From: Streptomyces sp. NBC_00659
GTDB lineage: Bacteria; Actinomycetota; Actinomycetes; Streptomycetales; Streptomycetaceae
Length of the DNA: 64,000 nucleotides
Reading direction: 5' to 3'
Assembly: GCF_036226925.1 (NCBI RefSeq)
Contig: NZ_CP109031.1
Span: 3,286,001-3,350,000 of the forward strand
Shown here: positions 44,882 to 55,235 of the stretch, in pieces
Layout: every line of letters starts with the position of its first letter
Position numbering within the stretch: the first letter of the stretch is position 1
Notes under the pieces: generated by a model
What the model was told of the DNA's origin: nothing
Seen by the model: the letters and a program-made list of their open reading frames with translations, nothing else
Databases searched by the model: none
Program-made: the position numbers and the translations under genes

Positions 44882-46336
44882 ATGGGGATAGTCGCCGGGC
44901 TGGACAGTGCGCCCGATTTCACTCGCATCGTCGTCTGCGACTCGGACACGGGTGCCGTGCTGAGGCAGGGTTATGCGCCACATCCGCTCGACGGCGCCGA
45001 GGGTGGCGGCCGTCCTTCCGACGTGGACCCCCAGGCCTGGCTGCTGTCCCTGGGCGAGGCCGCGGGAGGCGGGCTGCTCGAGGGCGTCCAGGCCATCGGC
45101 GTGTCCGCCCAGCAGAACGGGCTCGTCCCGTTGGACCCGCAGGGCAACACCGTGCGCCCCGCGATGGTCGGGGGCGACAAGCGGGCGCAGGTCTCGGCGG
45201 CCGATCTGATCGACGCGCTCGGCGGTCGCGAGGCGTGGGCGCAGGCGGTGGGCAGTGTCCCGCAGGCCGCGCAGCCGGTGACCAAGCTGCGCTGGCTGAG
45301 CAAGACCGAACCCGACGCCGCCCGGCGCACCAGCATGCTGCTCCAGGCCCACGACTGGCTGGTGTGGCAGCTTCTCGGACGGCCCGTGCGCAGGACCACG
45401 GACCGGGGCGGCGCCTCGGCGACCGGGTACTGGTCGGCGGCGACCGGCGCGTACCGGCAGGACCTGGTCGAACTGGCGCTCGGCCACCAGGCCGGGCTGC
45501 CGGACGTGCTCGGCCCCTCCGAGGCCGCGGGGACCACGCCCGAGGGCCTGCTGATATCCGCCGGGACCGGCGAGACCATGGCGGCGGCGTTCGGGCTCGG
45601 CATCGGGCTCGGCGACGCGGTGGTGTCGCTGGGCGCCTCGGGCTCCGTGATGGCCGTCCATGTCGAGGCGCTGGCGGACTCCACCGGCATGATCACCTCC
45701 CTGGCGGACGCGACCGGCATGCACCTCCCGGTCGTCACCACGCTCAACGCCGTACGGGCCCTGCGCGGGGCCGCGGAGCTCCTCGGCGTGCCCGACCTGG
45801 AGGGACTGTCCGAGCTGGCGATGAAGTCGACGCCGGGCTCGCACGGGCTCGTCCTGCTGCCGTACCTGGAGGGCGAGCGCACGCCGAACCTGCCGCACAC
45901 GGCGGGGACGCTGGCCGGTCTGCGCCGGGAGTCGATGAAGCCCGAGCACCTGGCGCGGGCGGCCTTCGAAGGCATGCTGTGCGGACTCGCGGACGCGCTG
46001 GACGTCCTGCGCGGCCGGGGTGTCGACGTGCGCCGGATCTTCCTGCTCGGCCAGGCCGCCGAGCTGCCCGCCGTCCAGGCCGTGGCGCCCGCGCTGTTCG
46101 GCGCGCAGGTCGTCGTACCGCAGCCCGCGGACTACGCGGCGCTCGGCGCCGCCCGTCAGGCCGCCTGGGCCCTCGGCGCCGCGCGGGGCACGCTCGACCC
46201 GCGGACCCCGCCCCTGTGGCAGGGTCCGGTCGCCCAGGTGCTGGAGCCCGGTGACGAACTCGCCGTGGGACAGGCCGTACGGCAGCAGTACGTCACCGTG
46301 CGCGAACAGGCGCATCCCGGGGCGTTCCGGGCGTAA
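44882..46336 (+). CDS. FGGY-family carbohydrate kinase (xylulokinase-like)
   Basis: A 484-residue sugar kinase of the ASKHA fold. The N-terminal phosphate loop GLDSAPDFTRI differs from the usual GxDxGTxSTK, but the rest fits: the substrate-side GVSAQQNGLVPLD, LQAHDWLVWQLLG, DRGGASATGYWS, the hinge GASGSVMAVH and the late FLLGQAAELP in place of the usual GGG-SK-P. It may phosphorylate xylulose or ribulose, the end point of arabinose or xylose use, though it is 23 kb from the uptake genes. The ATG at 44882 has no clear ribosome site. Confidence 0.85.
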   Translation: MGIVAGLDSAPDFTRIVVCDSDTGAVLRQGYAPHPLDGAEGGGRPSDVDPQAWLLSLGEAAGGGLLEGVQAIGVSAQQNGLVPLDPQGNTVRPAMVGGDKRAQVSAADLIDALGGREAWAQAVGSVPQAAQPVTKLRWLSKTEPDAARRTSMLLQAHDWLVWQLLGRPVRRTTDRGGASATGYWSAATGAYRQDLVELALGHQAGLPDVLGPSEAAGTTPEGLLISAGTGETMAAAFGLGIGLGDAVVSLGASGSVMAVHVEALADSTGMITSLADATGMHLPVVTTLNAVRALRGAAELLGVPDLEGLSELAMKSTPGSHGLVLLPYLEGERTPNLPHTAGTLAGLRRESMKPEHLARAAFEGMLCGLADALDVLRGRGVDVRRIFLLGQAAELPAVQAVAPALFGAQVVVPQPADYAALGAARQAAWALGAARGTLDPRTPPLWQGPVAQVLEPGDELAVGQAVRQQYVTVREQAHPGAFRA

Positions 46337-46454
46337 CCCCTCCGAGGACGTACGACCGAAGGCGGAGGCGGCGTCCATTTTTGGACCGCACTTGGGTTAA
46401 TCGGTTGAGGTAACGCGGGGGGAGTGTCCGACGATAGGGGGTGGTGCGTGCACC

Positions 46455-48239
46455 ATGCACAGCCCGTCGGTCACCCCCGCCGTCCACGATTCCGAGAGAC
46501 CCCGCGTGCTCATACGACTCCTGCGGACCCACCTCAGTCCGTACAAGAAACCCATCGCCCTGCTGGTGCTGCTGCAGTTCCTGCAGACCTGCGCCACGCT
46601 CTACCTGCCCACCCTCAACGCGCACATCATCGACAACGGTGTCGTGAAGGGTGACACGGGTTACATCCTGACCTTCGGCGCCCTGATGATCGGCATCTCG
46701 CTGGCCCAGGTCGTCTGCAACATCGGGGCCGTCTACTACGGAGCCCGTACGGCGTCCGCGGTGGGCCGGGACATCCGGGGCGCCGTCTTCGACCGCGTGC
46801 AGTCGTTCTCGGCGCGTGAGGTGGGCCACTTCGGCGCGCCGTCGCTGATCACGCGCACCACCAATGACGTCCAGCAGGTGCAGATGCTCGCGCTGATGAC
46901 GTTCACCCTGCTGGTGTCGGCGCCGATCATGTGTGTGGGCGGCATCATCCTCGCCCTCGGCCTGGACGTGCCGCTGTCCGCGGTGCTCGTCGCCGTGGTG
47001 CCGACGCTCGGCATCTGCGTGACGCTCATCGTGCGCCGGCTGCGCCCGCTGTTCCGGACCATGCAGGTGCGCCTGGACACCGTGAACCGGGTGCTGCGCG
47101 AGCAGATCACCGGCAACCGCGTGATCCGCGCGTTCGTGCGCGACGGCTACGAGAAGGACCGCTTCAAGGGCGCCAACACCGACCTCACGGAGACGTCGCT
47201 GGCCACCGGCCGGATGCTGGCCCTGATGTTCCCGATCGTCATGACGGTGGTGAACCTGTCGTCCATCGCGGTCGTCTGGTTCGGCGCCCACCGCATCGAC
47301 AGCGGCGAGATGCAGATCGGCGATCTGACCGCGTTCCTGGCCTACCTGATGCAGATCGTGATGTCCGTGATGATGGCCACCTTCATGTTCATGATGGTGC
47401 CGCGCGCGGAGGTCTGCGCCGAGCGCATCCAGGAGGTCCTGGACACCGAGAGCAGCGTGGTCCCGCCGGTCGCGCCCGTCCTGGAGCTGCGCCGGCACGG
47501 CCACCTGGAGATCCGCGAGGCCGGGTTCCGCTACCCCGGCGCCGAGGAGCCGGTCCTGAGGTCCGTCGACCTGGTCGCGCGGCCCGGTGAGGTCACCGCG
47601 GTCATCGGTTCGACGGGCAGCGGCAAGTCGACGCTGCTCGGCATGATCCCCCGCCTGTTCGACGCCACCGACGGCCAGGTGCTCGTCGACGGCGTGGACG
47701 TCGCGACGATCGAGCCGAAGCTGCTGGCCAGGACGGTCGGACTGGTCCCGCAGAAGCCCTATCTGTTCGCGGGGACGGTCGCCACGAACCTGCGGTACGG
47801 CAACCCGGAGGCGACCGACGAGGAGCTGTGGCACGCGCTGGAGGTGGCGCAGGCCAAGGGCTTCGTGGAACAGCTCGAGAACGGGCTGGACTCGCCGATC
47901 GCGCAGGGCGGCACGAACGTGTCCGGCGGCCAGCGCCAGCGCCTGGCGATCGCCCGCACGCTCGTGCAGCGCCCCGAGATCTACCTGTTCGACGACTCCT
48001 TCTCGGCCCTCGACTACGCGACCGACGCGGCGCTGCGCGCGGCGCTCACCGAGGAGACCGCCGAGGCGACCGTGGTGATCGTGGCCCAGCGGGTGTCGAC
48101 CATCAGGGAGGCCGACCGGATCGTGGTCCTCGACGAGGGCCGGGTCGTCGGCACCGGACGCCACCACGAACTGATGGCGGACAACGAGACCTATCGGGAG
48201 ATCGTGCTCTCCCAGCTGACGGAAGCGGAGGCCGCCTGA
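46455..48239 (+). CDS. ABC exporter half, ATPase fused to permease (first of pair)
   Basis: A 594-residue type IV ABC exporter half-transporter. Six spans fill residues 15-320, and the ATPase domain has Walker A VIGSTGSGKST, signature NVSGGQRQRLAIAR and Walker B YLFDDSFSALD. In Walker B the Glu is replaced by Asp-Ser (DDS), so this half probably holds the non-catalytic site of a heterodimer. ATG 46455 follows GGGGTGG. The stop and the next start overlap (TGATG), so both halves are made together. Similar actinobacterial pairs export drugs or lipids; substrate unknown. Confidence 0.9.
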   Translation: MHSPSVTPAVHDSERPRVLIRLLRTHLSPYKKPIALLVLLQFLQTCATLYLPTLNAHIIDNGVVKGDTGYILTFGALMIGISLAQVVCNIGAVYYGARTASAVGRDIRGAVFDRVQSFSAREVGHFGAPSLITRTTNDVQQVQMLALMTFTLLVSAPIMCVGGIILALGLDVPLSAVLVAVVPTLGICVTLIVRRLRPLFRTMQVRLDTVNRVLREQITGNRVIRAFVRDGYEKDRFKGANTDLTETSLATGRMLALMFPIVMTVVNLSSIAVVWFGAHRIDSGEMQIGDLTAFLAYLMQIVMSVMMATFMFMMVPRAEVCAERIQEVLDTESSVVPPVAPVLELRRHGHLEIREAGFRYPGAEEPVLRSVDLVARPGEVTAVIGSTGSGKSTLLGMIPRLFDATDGQVLVDGVDVATIEPKLLARTVGLVPQKPYLFAGTVATNLRYGNPEATDEELWHALEVAQAKGFVEQLENGLDSPIAQGGTNVSGGQRQRLAIARTLVQRPEIYLFDDSFSALDYATDAALRAALTEETAEATVVIVAQRVSTIREADRIVVLDEGRVVGTGRHHELMADNETYREIVLSQLTEAEAA

Positions 48240-50167
48240 TGGCCGGGCCGATGGGGCGCATGATGGCCGGGGGCGGCCCTGACCAGCGCTCGATGGATTT
48301 CAAGGTGTCGGGCCGACGGCTCCTCACCCAGTTCAAGCCCGAGCGCGCCACGCTGTACGTGATGCTCGTCGCCGTCGTGCTGAGCGTCGGCCTCTCGGTG
48401 GTCGGCCCGAAGATCCTCGGCAGGGCCACCGACCTGGTCTTCGCGGGGATCGTCGGCCGCCAGATGCCGGCCGGGACCACCAAGGCCCAGGCTCTCGACT
48501 CGCTGCGCGCGAGCGGCAAGGGCGGCGTCGCCGACATGCTCTCGGGGACGGACTTCACCCCCGGCCAGGGCATCGACTTCACCGCCGTCGGGCACGTCCT
48601 GCTGTTCGCGCTCGGCACGTTCCTGCTGGCCGGACTGCTGATGGCGGTGGCCACACGGCTCGTGAACCGGGCCGTCAACAAGACGGTCTACCGCATGCGC
48701 GAGGACCTCCAGGCGAAGCTGTCGCGGCTGCCGCTGTCGTACTTCGACAAGCGCCAGCGCGGTGAGGTCCTCAGCCGCGCCACCAACGACATGGACAACA
48801 TCCAGCAGACCCTCCAGCAGTCGATGGGCCAGCTCGTCAACTCGCTGCTGACCATCGTGGGTGTGCTCGCGATGATGTTCTGGGTGTCGCCGCTGCTGGC
48901 GCTCGTCGCGCTGGTCACGGTGCCGCTGTCGTTCGTCGTCGCCACTCGGATCGGCAAGCGCTCGCAGCCGCACTTCGTGCAGCAGTGGCGCACCACCGGC
49001 AAGCTCAACGCCCACATCGAGGAGATGTACACCGGCCACAACCTGGTGAAGGTGTTCGGTCGGGCGGAGGAGTCGGCGGCGCAGTTCGCCGAGCAGAACG
49101 ACAAGCTGTACGAGGCCGGTTTCCGGGCCCAGTTCAACAGCGGCGTCATGCAGCCGCTGATGATGTTCGTGTCGAACCTGAACTACGTGCTGGTGGCGGT
49201 GGTCGGCGGGCTGCGGGTGGCCTCGGGCTCGCTGTCGATCGGTGACGTGCAGGCCTTCATCCAGTACTCCCGCCAGTTCTCGATGCCGCTGACGCAGGTC
49301 GCGTCGATGGCGAACCTGGTGCAGTCGGGTGTCGCGTCGGCGGAGCGGGTCTTCGAGGTCCTGGACGCGGACGAGCAGGAGGCGGACCCGAAGGTGTCGG
49401 CCCGTCCCGAGGAGCTGCGCGGGCGCGTGGCGCTGGAGCACGTCTCCTTCCGGTACGACCCGGAGAAGCCGCTCATCGAGGACCTCTCGCTGAAGGTGGA
49501 GCCGGGCCACACCGTGGCCATCGTCGGCCCGACCGGCGCCGGCAAGACGACCCTGGTGAACCTGCTCATGCGGTTCTACGACGTCACGGGCGGCCGGATC
49601 ACCCTCGACGGGGTCGACGTGACCTCCATGTCCCGGGACGACCTGAGGTCGAGGATCGGCATGGTGCTCCAGGACACCTGGCTGTTCGGGGGCACGATCG
49701 CCGACAACATCGCGTACGGGGCCTCGCGGGACGTCACCCGCGGGGAGATCGAGGAGGCGGCGCGCGCGGCACACGCCGACCGGTTCGTCCGCACGCTGCC
49801 CGAGGGCTACGACACGGTGATCGACGACGAGGGATCGGGGGTCAGCGCGGGTGAGAAGCAGCTGATCACGATCGCCCGGGCGTTCCTGTCGGACCCGGTG
49901 ATCCTGGTGCTCGACGAGGCGACCAGCTCCGTCGACACCCGCACCGAGGTGCTGATCCAGAAGGCGATGGCGAAGCTGGCGCACGGGCGGACGTCGTTCG
50001 TGATCGCCCACCGTCTGTCGACGATCCGGGACGCGGACACGATCCTCGTGATGGAGGACGGGTCCATCGTGGAACAGGGCGCCCACGCGGACCTGCTGGA
50101 GTCCGGCGGCGCCTACGCCCGCCTCTACCAGGCCCAGTTCGCGCAGGCGGTAGCCGAGGTCGACTAG
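48239..50167 (+). CDS. ABC exporter half, ATPase fused to permease (second of pair)
   Basis: A 642-residue partner of the preceding exporter half. The N-terminus is Gly/Met-rich (AGPMGRMMAGGGPD), then six spans in 40-330, with a loop insert near 85-115. The ATPase has Walker A IVGPTGAGKTT, a signature changed to VSAGEKQ and Walker B VLVLDEATSS with the catalytic Glu present. So one composite site is complete, typical for heterodimeric exporters. The start overlaps the upstream stop. Confidence 0.92.
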   Translation: MAGPMGRMMAGGGPDQRSMDFKVSGRRLLTQFKPERATLYVMLVAVVLSVGLSVVGPKILGRATDLVFAGIVGRQMPAGTTKAQALDSLRASGKGGVADMLSGTDFTPGQGIDFTAVGHVLLFALGTFLLAGLLMAVATRLVNRAVNKTVYRMREDLQAKLSRLPLSYFDKRQRGEVLSRATNDMDNIQQTLQQSMGQLVNSLLTIVGVLAMMFWVSPLLALVALVTVPLSFVVATRIGKRSQPHFVQQWRTTGKLNAHIEEMYTGHNLVKVFGRAEESAAQFAEQNDKLYEAGFRAQFNSGVMQPLMMFVSNLNYVLVAVVGGLRVASGSLSIGDVQAFIQYSRQFSMPLTQVASMANLVQSGVASAERVFEVLDADEQEADPKVSARPEELRGRVALEHVSFRYDPEKPLIEDLSLKVEPGHTVAIVGPTGAGKTTLVNLLMRFYDVTGGRITLDGVDVTSMSRDDLRSRIGMVLQDTWLFGGTIADNIAYGASRDVTRGEIEEAARAAHADRFVRTLPEGYDTVIDDEGSGVSAGEKQLITIARAFLSDPVILVLDEATSSVDTRTEVLIQKAMAKLAHGRTSFVIAHRLSTIRDADTILVMEDGSIVEQGAHADLLESGGAYARLYQAQFAQAVAEVD

Positions 50168-50194
50168 GCCCCGCCTCCCCTTGGACCCCCGCTG

Positions 50195-50270
50195 GAATTC
50201 ACCCGTCCGGCGAGAAATCAGCCCCTCCGGTGTTTGAGGAGCGGGGGTCCGGGGGCAGCGCCCCCGATAC
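50195..50270. repeat. Streptomyces-type intergenic repeat with hairpin
   Basis: The stretch around CCGGTGTTTGAGGAGCGGGG and the following GGGGGCAGCGCCCCC hairpin resembles the short repeat frequent between Streptomyces genes. Between the converging exporter and sigma genes it may serve as a terminator. Confidence 0.55.
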
Positions 50271-50287
50271 GGCCCCGGCGAGCCCCC

Positions 50288-51520
50288 TCAGTCCAGATAG
50301 CCCCGGAGCTGGTCGGCAAAAGCGTGGTCCCTGAGCTTGTTCAGGGTCTTGGACTCGATCTGCCGGATGCGCTCGCGCGTGACACCGAAGATGCGGCCGA
50401 TCTCCTCCAGCGTGCGCGGACGCCCGTCCGCCAGCCCGTACCGGAGCTGGACCACCTTGCGCTCCCGCTCGCCGAGCGTGGAGAGCACCGCTTCCAGATG
50501 CTGCCGGAGCAGGAGGAACGCGGCGGACTCCACCGGAGACGTCGCGTCACCGTCCTCGATGAGGTCACCGAGGGCCACGTCGTCCTCCTCGCCCACGGGG
50601 GCGTGCAGGGACACCGGCTCCTGGGCCAGCCGCAGGACTTCGCTCACCCGTTCGCCGGGCAGGTCGAGCTGCGCCGCGACCTCTTCGGGCGTGGGTTCGT
50701 AGCCGCGTTCCTGGAGCATCCGCCGCTGGACGCGGACCACCCGGTTGATCAGCTCGACCACATGTACGGGGACGCGGATGGTGCGCGCCTGGTCGGCGAG
50801 CGCGCGCGACATGGCCTGCCGGATCCACCAGGTGGCGTACGTGGAGAACTTGTAGCCGCGGGCGTAGTCGAACTTCTCGACGGCCCTGATCAGGCCGAGG
50901 TTGCCCTCCTGGACCAGGTCGAGCATGGTCAGGCCGCGGCCCACGTACCTCTTGGCCACGGAGACGACGAGCCGCAGGTTCGCCTCGATGAGCCGGCGCT
51001 TCGCCATCCGGCCCATGACGACAATCTTGTCGAGGTCCAGGGCGAGCTGGCTGTCCAGGTCGGGCGTGAGCCGGAGCTTCTCCTCGGCGAACAGCCCGGC
51101 CTCGACGCGCCGGGCGAGGTCGACCTCCTCGGCCGCCGTGAGCAGCGGGATCCGCCCGATCTCCCGCAGATACTGGCGGAACAGGTCGGACGAGGGGCCA
51201 CCGGTGTCGGCGGCGCGGCTCCGGGCCGGTTCCACGGGTTCGGGGGCCTCGGTCTCCACCTCCACCTCGGCCTCCACCTCGGCCTCCGGAGCCTCTCCGA
51301 GGGCCTCGGGAGGGCTTTCCGGGCCGCCCTCGGGATGGTGCGCGGCACGCCGCTGCGCGGGGACCGCCCCGACGACGCCGGGATCCGCGTCCGTGTCGGT
51401 GGCGTTGTCGGTCTGGGCGAGGGTCTGGGTCTGCACGGGGGCGACCTCCAGGAATGTCGCTGCTGAGGCGTGCGGCAGCGGTACGTCGGGGATGGGGTCG
51501 ACGGCCTCGCCGCTGTCCAT
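50288..51520 (-). CDS. hrdA: Group 2 sigma-70 factor, HrdA-like
   Basis: A 410-residue primary-like sigma factor. Region 1.2 ([19 protein letters not shown]), region 2 ([35 protein letters not shown]), region 3 and region 4.2 ([20 protein letters not shown]) are all complete. An Ala/Glu/Val repeat ([11 protein letters not shown]) and acidic linker precede region 1.2. I chose ATG 51520 because upstream codons lose GC bias; ATG 51625 or GTG 51634 would extend it. It follows dnaG on the same strand. From memory the sigma gene beside dnaG in S. coelicolor is hrdA, hence the name. Confidence 0.85.
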   Translation of the reverse strand: MDSGEAVDPIPDVPLPHASAATFLEVAPVQTQTLAQTDNATDTDADPGVVGAVPAQRRAAHHPEGGPESPPEALGEAPEAEVEAEVEVETEAPEPVEPARSRAADTGGPSSDLFRQYLREIGRIPLLTAAEEVDLARRVEAGLFAEEKLRLTPDLDSQLALDLDKIVVMGRMAKRRLIEANLRLVVSVAKRYVGRGLTMLDLVQEGNLGLIRAVEKFDYARGYKFSTYATWWIRQAMSRALADQARTIRVPVHVVELINRVVRVQRRMLQERGYEPTPEEVAAQLDLPGERVSEVLRLAQEPVSLHAPVGEEDDVALGDLIEDGDATSPVESAAFLLLRQHLEAVLSTLGERERKVVQLRYGLADGRPRTLEEIGRIFGVTRERIRQIESKTLNKLRDHAFADQLRGYLD

Positions 51521-51825
51521 CCCGCAGTCGTTTGGCGGAACCGCGGGAATCGGGAACCCGTCGCGTGCGGGTCGGCCGCGCTCCGAGGACTCAGGCACCG
51601 GAACCCAGTGTGGAGTACGACACATCGCCGCCACGAGGGGCGTGCGGTGACTTTTTGCGTCCGGTCCGTGACCGCGCGGTTACTGTCCAGGACGAGTGCG
51701 CAGCTCAGCGGAGACGAAACCTTCAAAGGGGGATGCGGTATTGGCATGTGCGCCGACCGCTCCGGCCGCCCGTCACGCCCCGCCGGGCCGCTCGCGGACC
51801 CTCCCCGAAGGCCCGTGGTGCGGCC

Positions 51826-53730
51826 TCAGAGGGCTTCGGCGCCCCGCTCGCGCAGTGCCTGGCCGTACTGCTGAAGCACCCACAGCTCGTTCTGTACGGC
51901 GGCCAGTTGGGCCGGGTCGCCGCCCGCGCTGAGGCGGGACAGGGAGCCCTGGACGTCCCGGATGCGGCGGTCGACGGCGCGGCGGCGGACCGCGACGAGC
52001 TGGTCGCCCGCGTACATCTCGTCGACGGTCCTGCGCATGATCGCCTCGACGGCCAGCTCGGTGACCATCGCGCGCACCACGTCGTCCGGGGCGGCGTCGC
52101 GGACCCGGATCAGATACTCCTGGGGGTCCTGGACGCCGTACTCGGTGCCGCCCGCGTCCATGACGGCCTGGCGCACGGCCGCGTAGGGCGCGGCCGTGAA
52201 CTCGTCCATGCCGTACGCGTCGAACGCCGGGGCGACCAGCTCCGGCCGCTGGAGGGCGAGTTTGAGCAGCTCGCGCTCGGTGGCGAAGACGGGGTTGCGC
52301 AGGGTGAGAGCAGGGCCGCCGCCGGTGGGCGCCTGGGTCGCGGTGTAGGTCTGCTGGGGGCGGCCGCCGGCCGGGGCCGGTCCCATGCCGCCTCGGTCAC
52401 GGGCCCAACGGGCGAGCTGGGCAACCCTCTTGACGACGAACTGGGTGTCGAGGATGCCGAGCATGCCGGCGAGCTGCACGGCGACCTCGTGCTGTGCGCC
52501 GCTGTTCTTGATGCGGGCGACGACCGGGGCGGCCTCGTCGAGCGCGGCCGCGCGTCCGGCGGGGGTCTCCAGGTCGTAGCGCAGGACGATCTGGCGCAGT
52601 GCGAACTCGAAGAGGGGGGTGCGGGGTTCGACCAGGTCGGCGACCGCCGCGTCGCCCTTGGCGAGACGCAGCTCGCAGGGGTCCATGCCGTCGGGCGCGA
52701 TGGCGATGTAGGTCTCGGCGGCGAACTTCTGGTCGTCCTCGAAGGCGCGCAGGGCGGCCTTCTGTCCGGCCGCGTCGCCGTCGAAGGTGAAGATCACCCG
52801 GGCCGAGCCATTGTCCATCAGGAGACGGCGGAGGATCTTGATGTGGTCGCCGCCGAACGCCGTGCCGCAGGTCGCGATGGCGGTGGTGATCCCGGCCAGG
52901 TGGCAGGCCATGACGTCGGTGTAGCCCTCGACGACGACCGCCCGGCTGCTCTTGGCGATGTCCTTCTTGGCGAGGTCGATGCCGTACAGCACCTGGGACT
53001 TCTTGTAGATCGCCGTGTCGGGCGTGTTCAGGTACTTCGGGCCGTTGTCGGACTCGTACAGCTTGCGGGCGCCGAAGCCGACGACCTCGCCGCCGATGTC
53101 GCGGATCGGCCACATGAGACGGCCGCGGAAGCGGTCGATGGGGCCGCGGCGGCCCTCCTGGGCGAGGCCGGAGAGGACCAGCTCCTTGTCGGTGAAGCCC
53201 TTGCCGCGCAGATGGCGGGTGAGGTGGTCCCAGCCCTGGGGGCTGTAGCCGACTCCGAAGTGGGCGGCGGCGGCCTGGTCGAAGCCGCGCTCGGCGAGGA
53301 ACGTACGGCCGGTGTCGGCCTCGGAGCTGGTGCCGAGCTGCTCGATGTAGAACTGGGCGGCCGCCTTGTGCGCCTCGACCAGGCGGATGCGCTCGCCGCG
53401 CTGGTGGGCGGGGTTGTACCCGCCCTCCTCGTAGCGCAGGGTGATGCCGGCCTGGGCGGCGAGGCGCTCGACCGACTCCGAGAAGGTGAGGTGGTCGACC
53501 TTCATCACGAACGTGATGGTGTCGCCGCCCTCCTGGCAGCCGAAACAGTGGAAGAGGCCCTTGCTGGGGCTGACCTGGAACGACGGTGACTTCTCGTCGT
53601 GGAAGGGGCAGAGGCCCTTGAGGTTTCCGCCGCCCGCGTTGCGCAGCTGGAGGTACTCGGACACCACGGCGTCGATCGGGACCGCGTCCCGAACAGCCTT
53701 CACGTCCTCGTCATTGATCCTGCCTGCCAC
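51826..53730 (-). CDS. dnaG: DNA primase
   Basis: A 634-residue primase that makes RNA primers at replication forks. The N-terminal CHC2 zinc finger has C41, H44, C62 and C65 (CPFHDEK, FHCFGCQEGG). The TOPRIM core holds VVVEGYTDVMACH with the catalytic Glu and the later DGDAAGQKA. The C-terminal part (470-634) is the helicase-binding region. GTG start giving MAGRINDEDVK agrees with actinobacterial primases; there is no strong ribosome site, possibly a leaderless transcript. It precedes the sigma gene on the same strand, like the classic dnaG-rpoD order. Confidence 0.96.
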   Translation of the reverse strand: MAGRINDEDVKAVRDAVPIDAVVSEYLQLRNAGGGNLKGLCPFHDEKSPSFQVSPSKGLFHCFGCQEGGDTITFVMKVDHLTFSESVERLAAQAGITLRYEEGGYNPAHQRGERIRLVEAHKAAAQFYIEQLGTSSEADTGRTFLAERGFDQAAAAHFGVGYSPQGWDHLTRHLRGKGFTDKELVLSGLAQEGRRGPIDRFRGRLMWPIRDIGGEVVGFGARKLYESDNGPKYLNTPDTAIYKKSQVLYGIDLAKKDIAKSSRAVVVEGYTDVMACHLAGITTAIATCGTAFGGDHIKILRRLLMDNGSARVIFTFDGDAAGQKAALRAFEDDQKFAAETYIAIAPDGMDPCELRLAKGDAAVADLVEPRTPLFEFALRQIVLRYDLETPAGRAAALDEAAPVVARIKNSGAQHEVAVQLAGMLGILDTQFVVKRVAQLARWARDRGGMGPAPAGGRPQQTYTATQAPTGGGPALTLRNPVFATERELLKLALQRPELVAPAFDAYGMDEFTAAPYAAVRQAVMDAGGTEYGVQDPQEYLIRVRDAAPDDVVRAMVTELAVEAIMRRTVDEMYAGDQLVAVRRRAVDRRIRDVQGSLSRLSAGGDPAQLAAVQNELWVLQQYGQALRERGAEAL

Positions 53731-53876
53731 GTGGTGATTCTACGGGGCCGCGCCGACACTCCCGGGGCAGGTGGACGGCCACCGTGCCGGGGTCCGGGGC
53801 GCACCCCCGGAAATCCCGGCACGGCGGACGGCCCGCGAGCCGGCCGGCGCGGCCCTCGCGGAGCCGTCCGGCGGCG

Positions 53877-55142
53877 TCACGGGGCCAGGCTCTCCAGCGG
53901 GACGTGCGGGTCGGCGAGCGCCTCGATGTCCACCTGGGACCGGGAGCGGATGAGCCGCTGGATCGGATCGGTGACGTCCCACACGTTCACGTTCATCCCG
54001 GCGAGCAGTCTGCCGTCCTTCACCCAGAAGGCGATGAACTCCCGCTTGGCCGCGTCGCCGCGGATCACCACCTGGTCGTACGTCCCCGGGGGTGCCCAGC
54101 CCGAGTACTCCAGGCCCAGGTCGTACTGGTCGGAGAAGAAGTAGGGCACGCGGTCGTACACCGCCCCGCGGCCCAGCATCGAGCGGGCGGCGGCCGGTCC
54201 GCCGTTGAGGGCGTTGGCCCAGTGCTCGACGCGCAGCCGGGTGTCGAAGAGGCCGTGGTGGAAGGAGGCGACGTCACCGGCGGCGTACACGTCGGGGTCG
54301 GAGGTCCGCAGCTGCTCGTCGACGGCGATGCCGCCGCCGTGCGCGCGGTCGGCCATCTCCAGGCCGGCGGCCTCGGCGAGGCCGGTGCGCGGGGCGGCCC
54401 CGATGGCCGCGAGGACGTCGTGGGCGGGGTGCTCCTCTCCGTCGTCGGTGCGGGCGGCCAGGACCATGCCGTCCTGCCCGACGATCTCGGTGAGCTGGAC
54501 GCCGAAGTGGAAACGCACCCCGTGCTCGCGGTGCAGTTCGGTGAAGAGCTCGCCCAGCTCCGGGCCGAGCACGTTGTGCAGCGGGGTCGGAGCGGGTTCG
54601 ATGACGGTGACCTCGGCGCCGTACTCGCGGGCCGCGGCGGCGACCTCCAGGCCGATCCAGCCGGCTCCGGCGATGACGAGGTGGCCGTTGTCCCGGCCGA
54701 GCGCGGCGAGGACGCCCTTGAGGCGCTCGGCGTGGGCGAGGCGGCGCAGATGGTGGACGCCTGCGAGGCCGGTGCCCGGGATGTCGAGGCGGCGCGGCTC
54801 GGCGCCGGTCACGATGAGCAGTTTGTCGTAGTGGACGAGGGTGCCGTCGTCACCGAAGCGGACGGTCTTGGCCGCGCGGTCGATCGCGTCGACGGTCTGG
54901 CCGAGGTGCAGCTCGATGTCGTTCTGCGCGTACCACGCGGGTTCGTGCACGAAGACGCTGTCGCGTCCCTCCTTGCCGAGGAGGTAGCCCTTGGACAGCG
55001 GCGGACGTTCGTAGGGGTGGTCGCGCTCGTCGCAGATCAGTATCACGCGGCCGGTGAAGCCCTCCGCTCGGAGCGTCTCGGCCGCCTTGGCGCCTGCCAG
55101 GCCTCCTCCGACGATGACGAATGTCTGATCCGCGTCGACCAC
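53877..55142 (-). CDS. FAD/NAD-dependent ferredoxin-reductase-like oxidoreductase
   Basis: A 421-residue flavoprotein. It has an FAD-binding Rossmann motif FVIVGGGLAGAKAAETL (8-24), a second dinucleotide motif LVIAGAGWIGLEVAAAA (about 153-169) for NAD(P)H, and the FAD-closing DVYAAGDVASF. It resembles putidaredoxin or rhodocoxin reductases that feed electrons to a ferredoxin for P450 or dioxygenase use. No ferredoxin gene is adjacent. The GTG has GAGGAGG upstream. Confidence 0.9.
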   Translation of the reverse strand: MVDADQTFVIVGGGLAGAKAAETLRAEGFTGRVILICDERDHPYERPPLSKGYLLGKEGRDSVFVHEPAWYAQNDIELHLGQTVDAIDRAAKTVRFGDDGTLVHYDKLLIVTGAEPRRLDIPGTGLAGVHHLRRLAHAERLKGVLAALGRDNGHLVIAGAGWIGLEVAAAAREYGAEVTVIEPAPTPLHNVLGPELGELFTELHREHGVRFHFGVQLTEIVGQDGMVLAARTDDGEEHPAHDVLAAIGAAPRTGLAEAAGLEMADRAHGGGIAVDEQLRTSDPDVYAAGDVASFHHGLFDTRLRVEHWANALNGGPAAARSMLGRGAVYDRVPYFFSDQYDLGLEYSGWAPPGTYDQVVIRGDAAKREFIAFWVKDGRLLAGMNVNVWDVTDPIQRLIRSRSQVDIEALADPHVPLESLAP

Positions 55143-55235
55143 TTGATGCCTCCTCGTAAGGATGTCGCCATATGCGAGCCTCCCGCACGGAGCGTGATGC
55201 GGGAAGGGGTAGTGGCCCGATCAGGCCACGCAGGG

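Noticed and set aside
50195..50270. Insertion sequence end
   Set aside because: It matches the general Streptomyces intergenic repeat rather than a transposon end, with no paired inverted end or target duplication.
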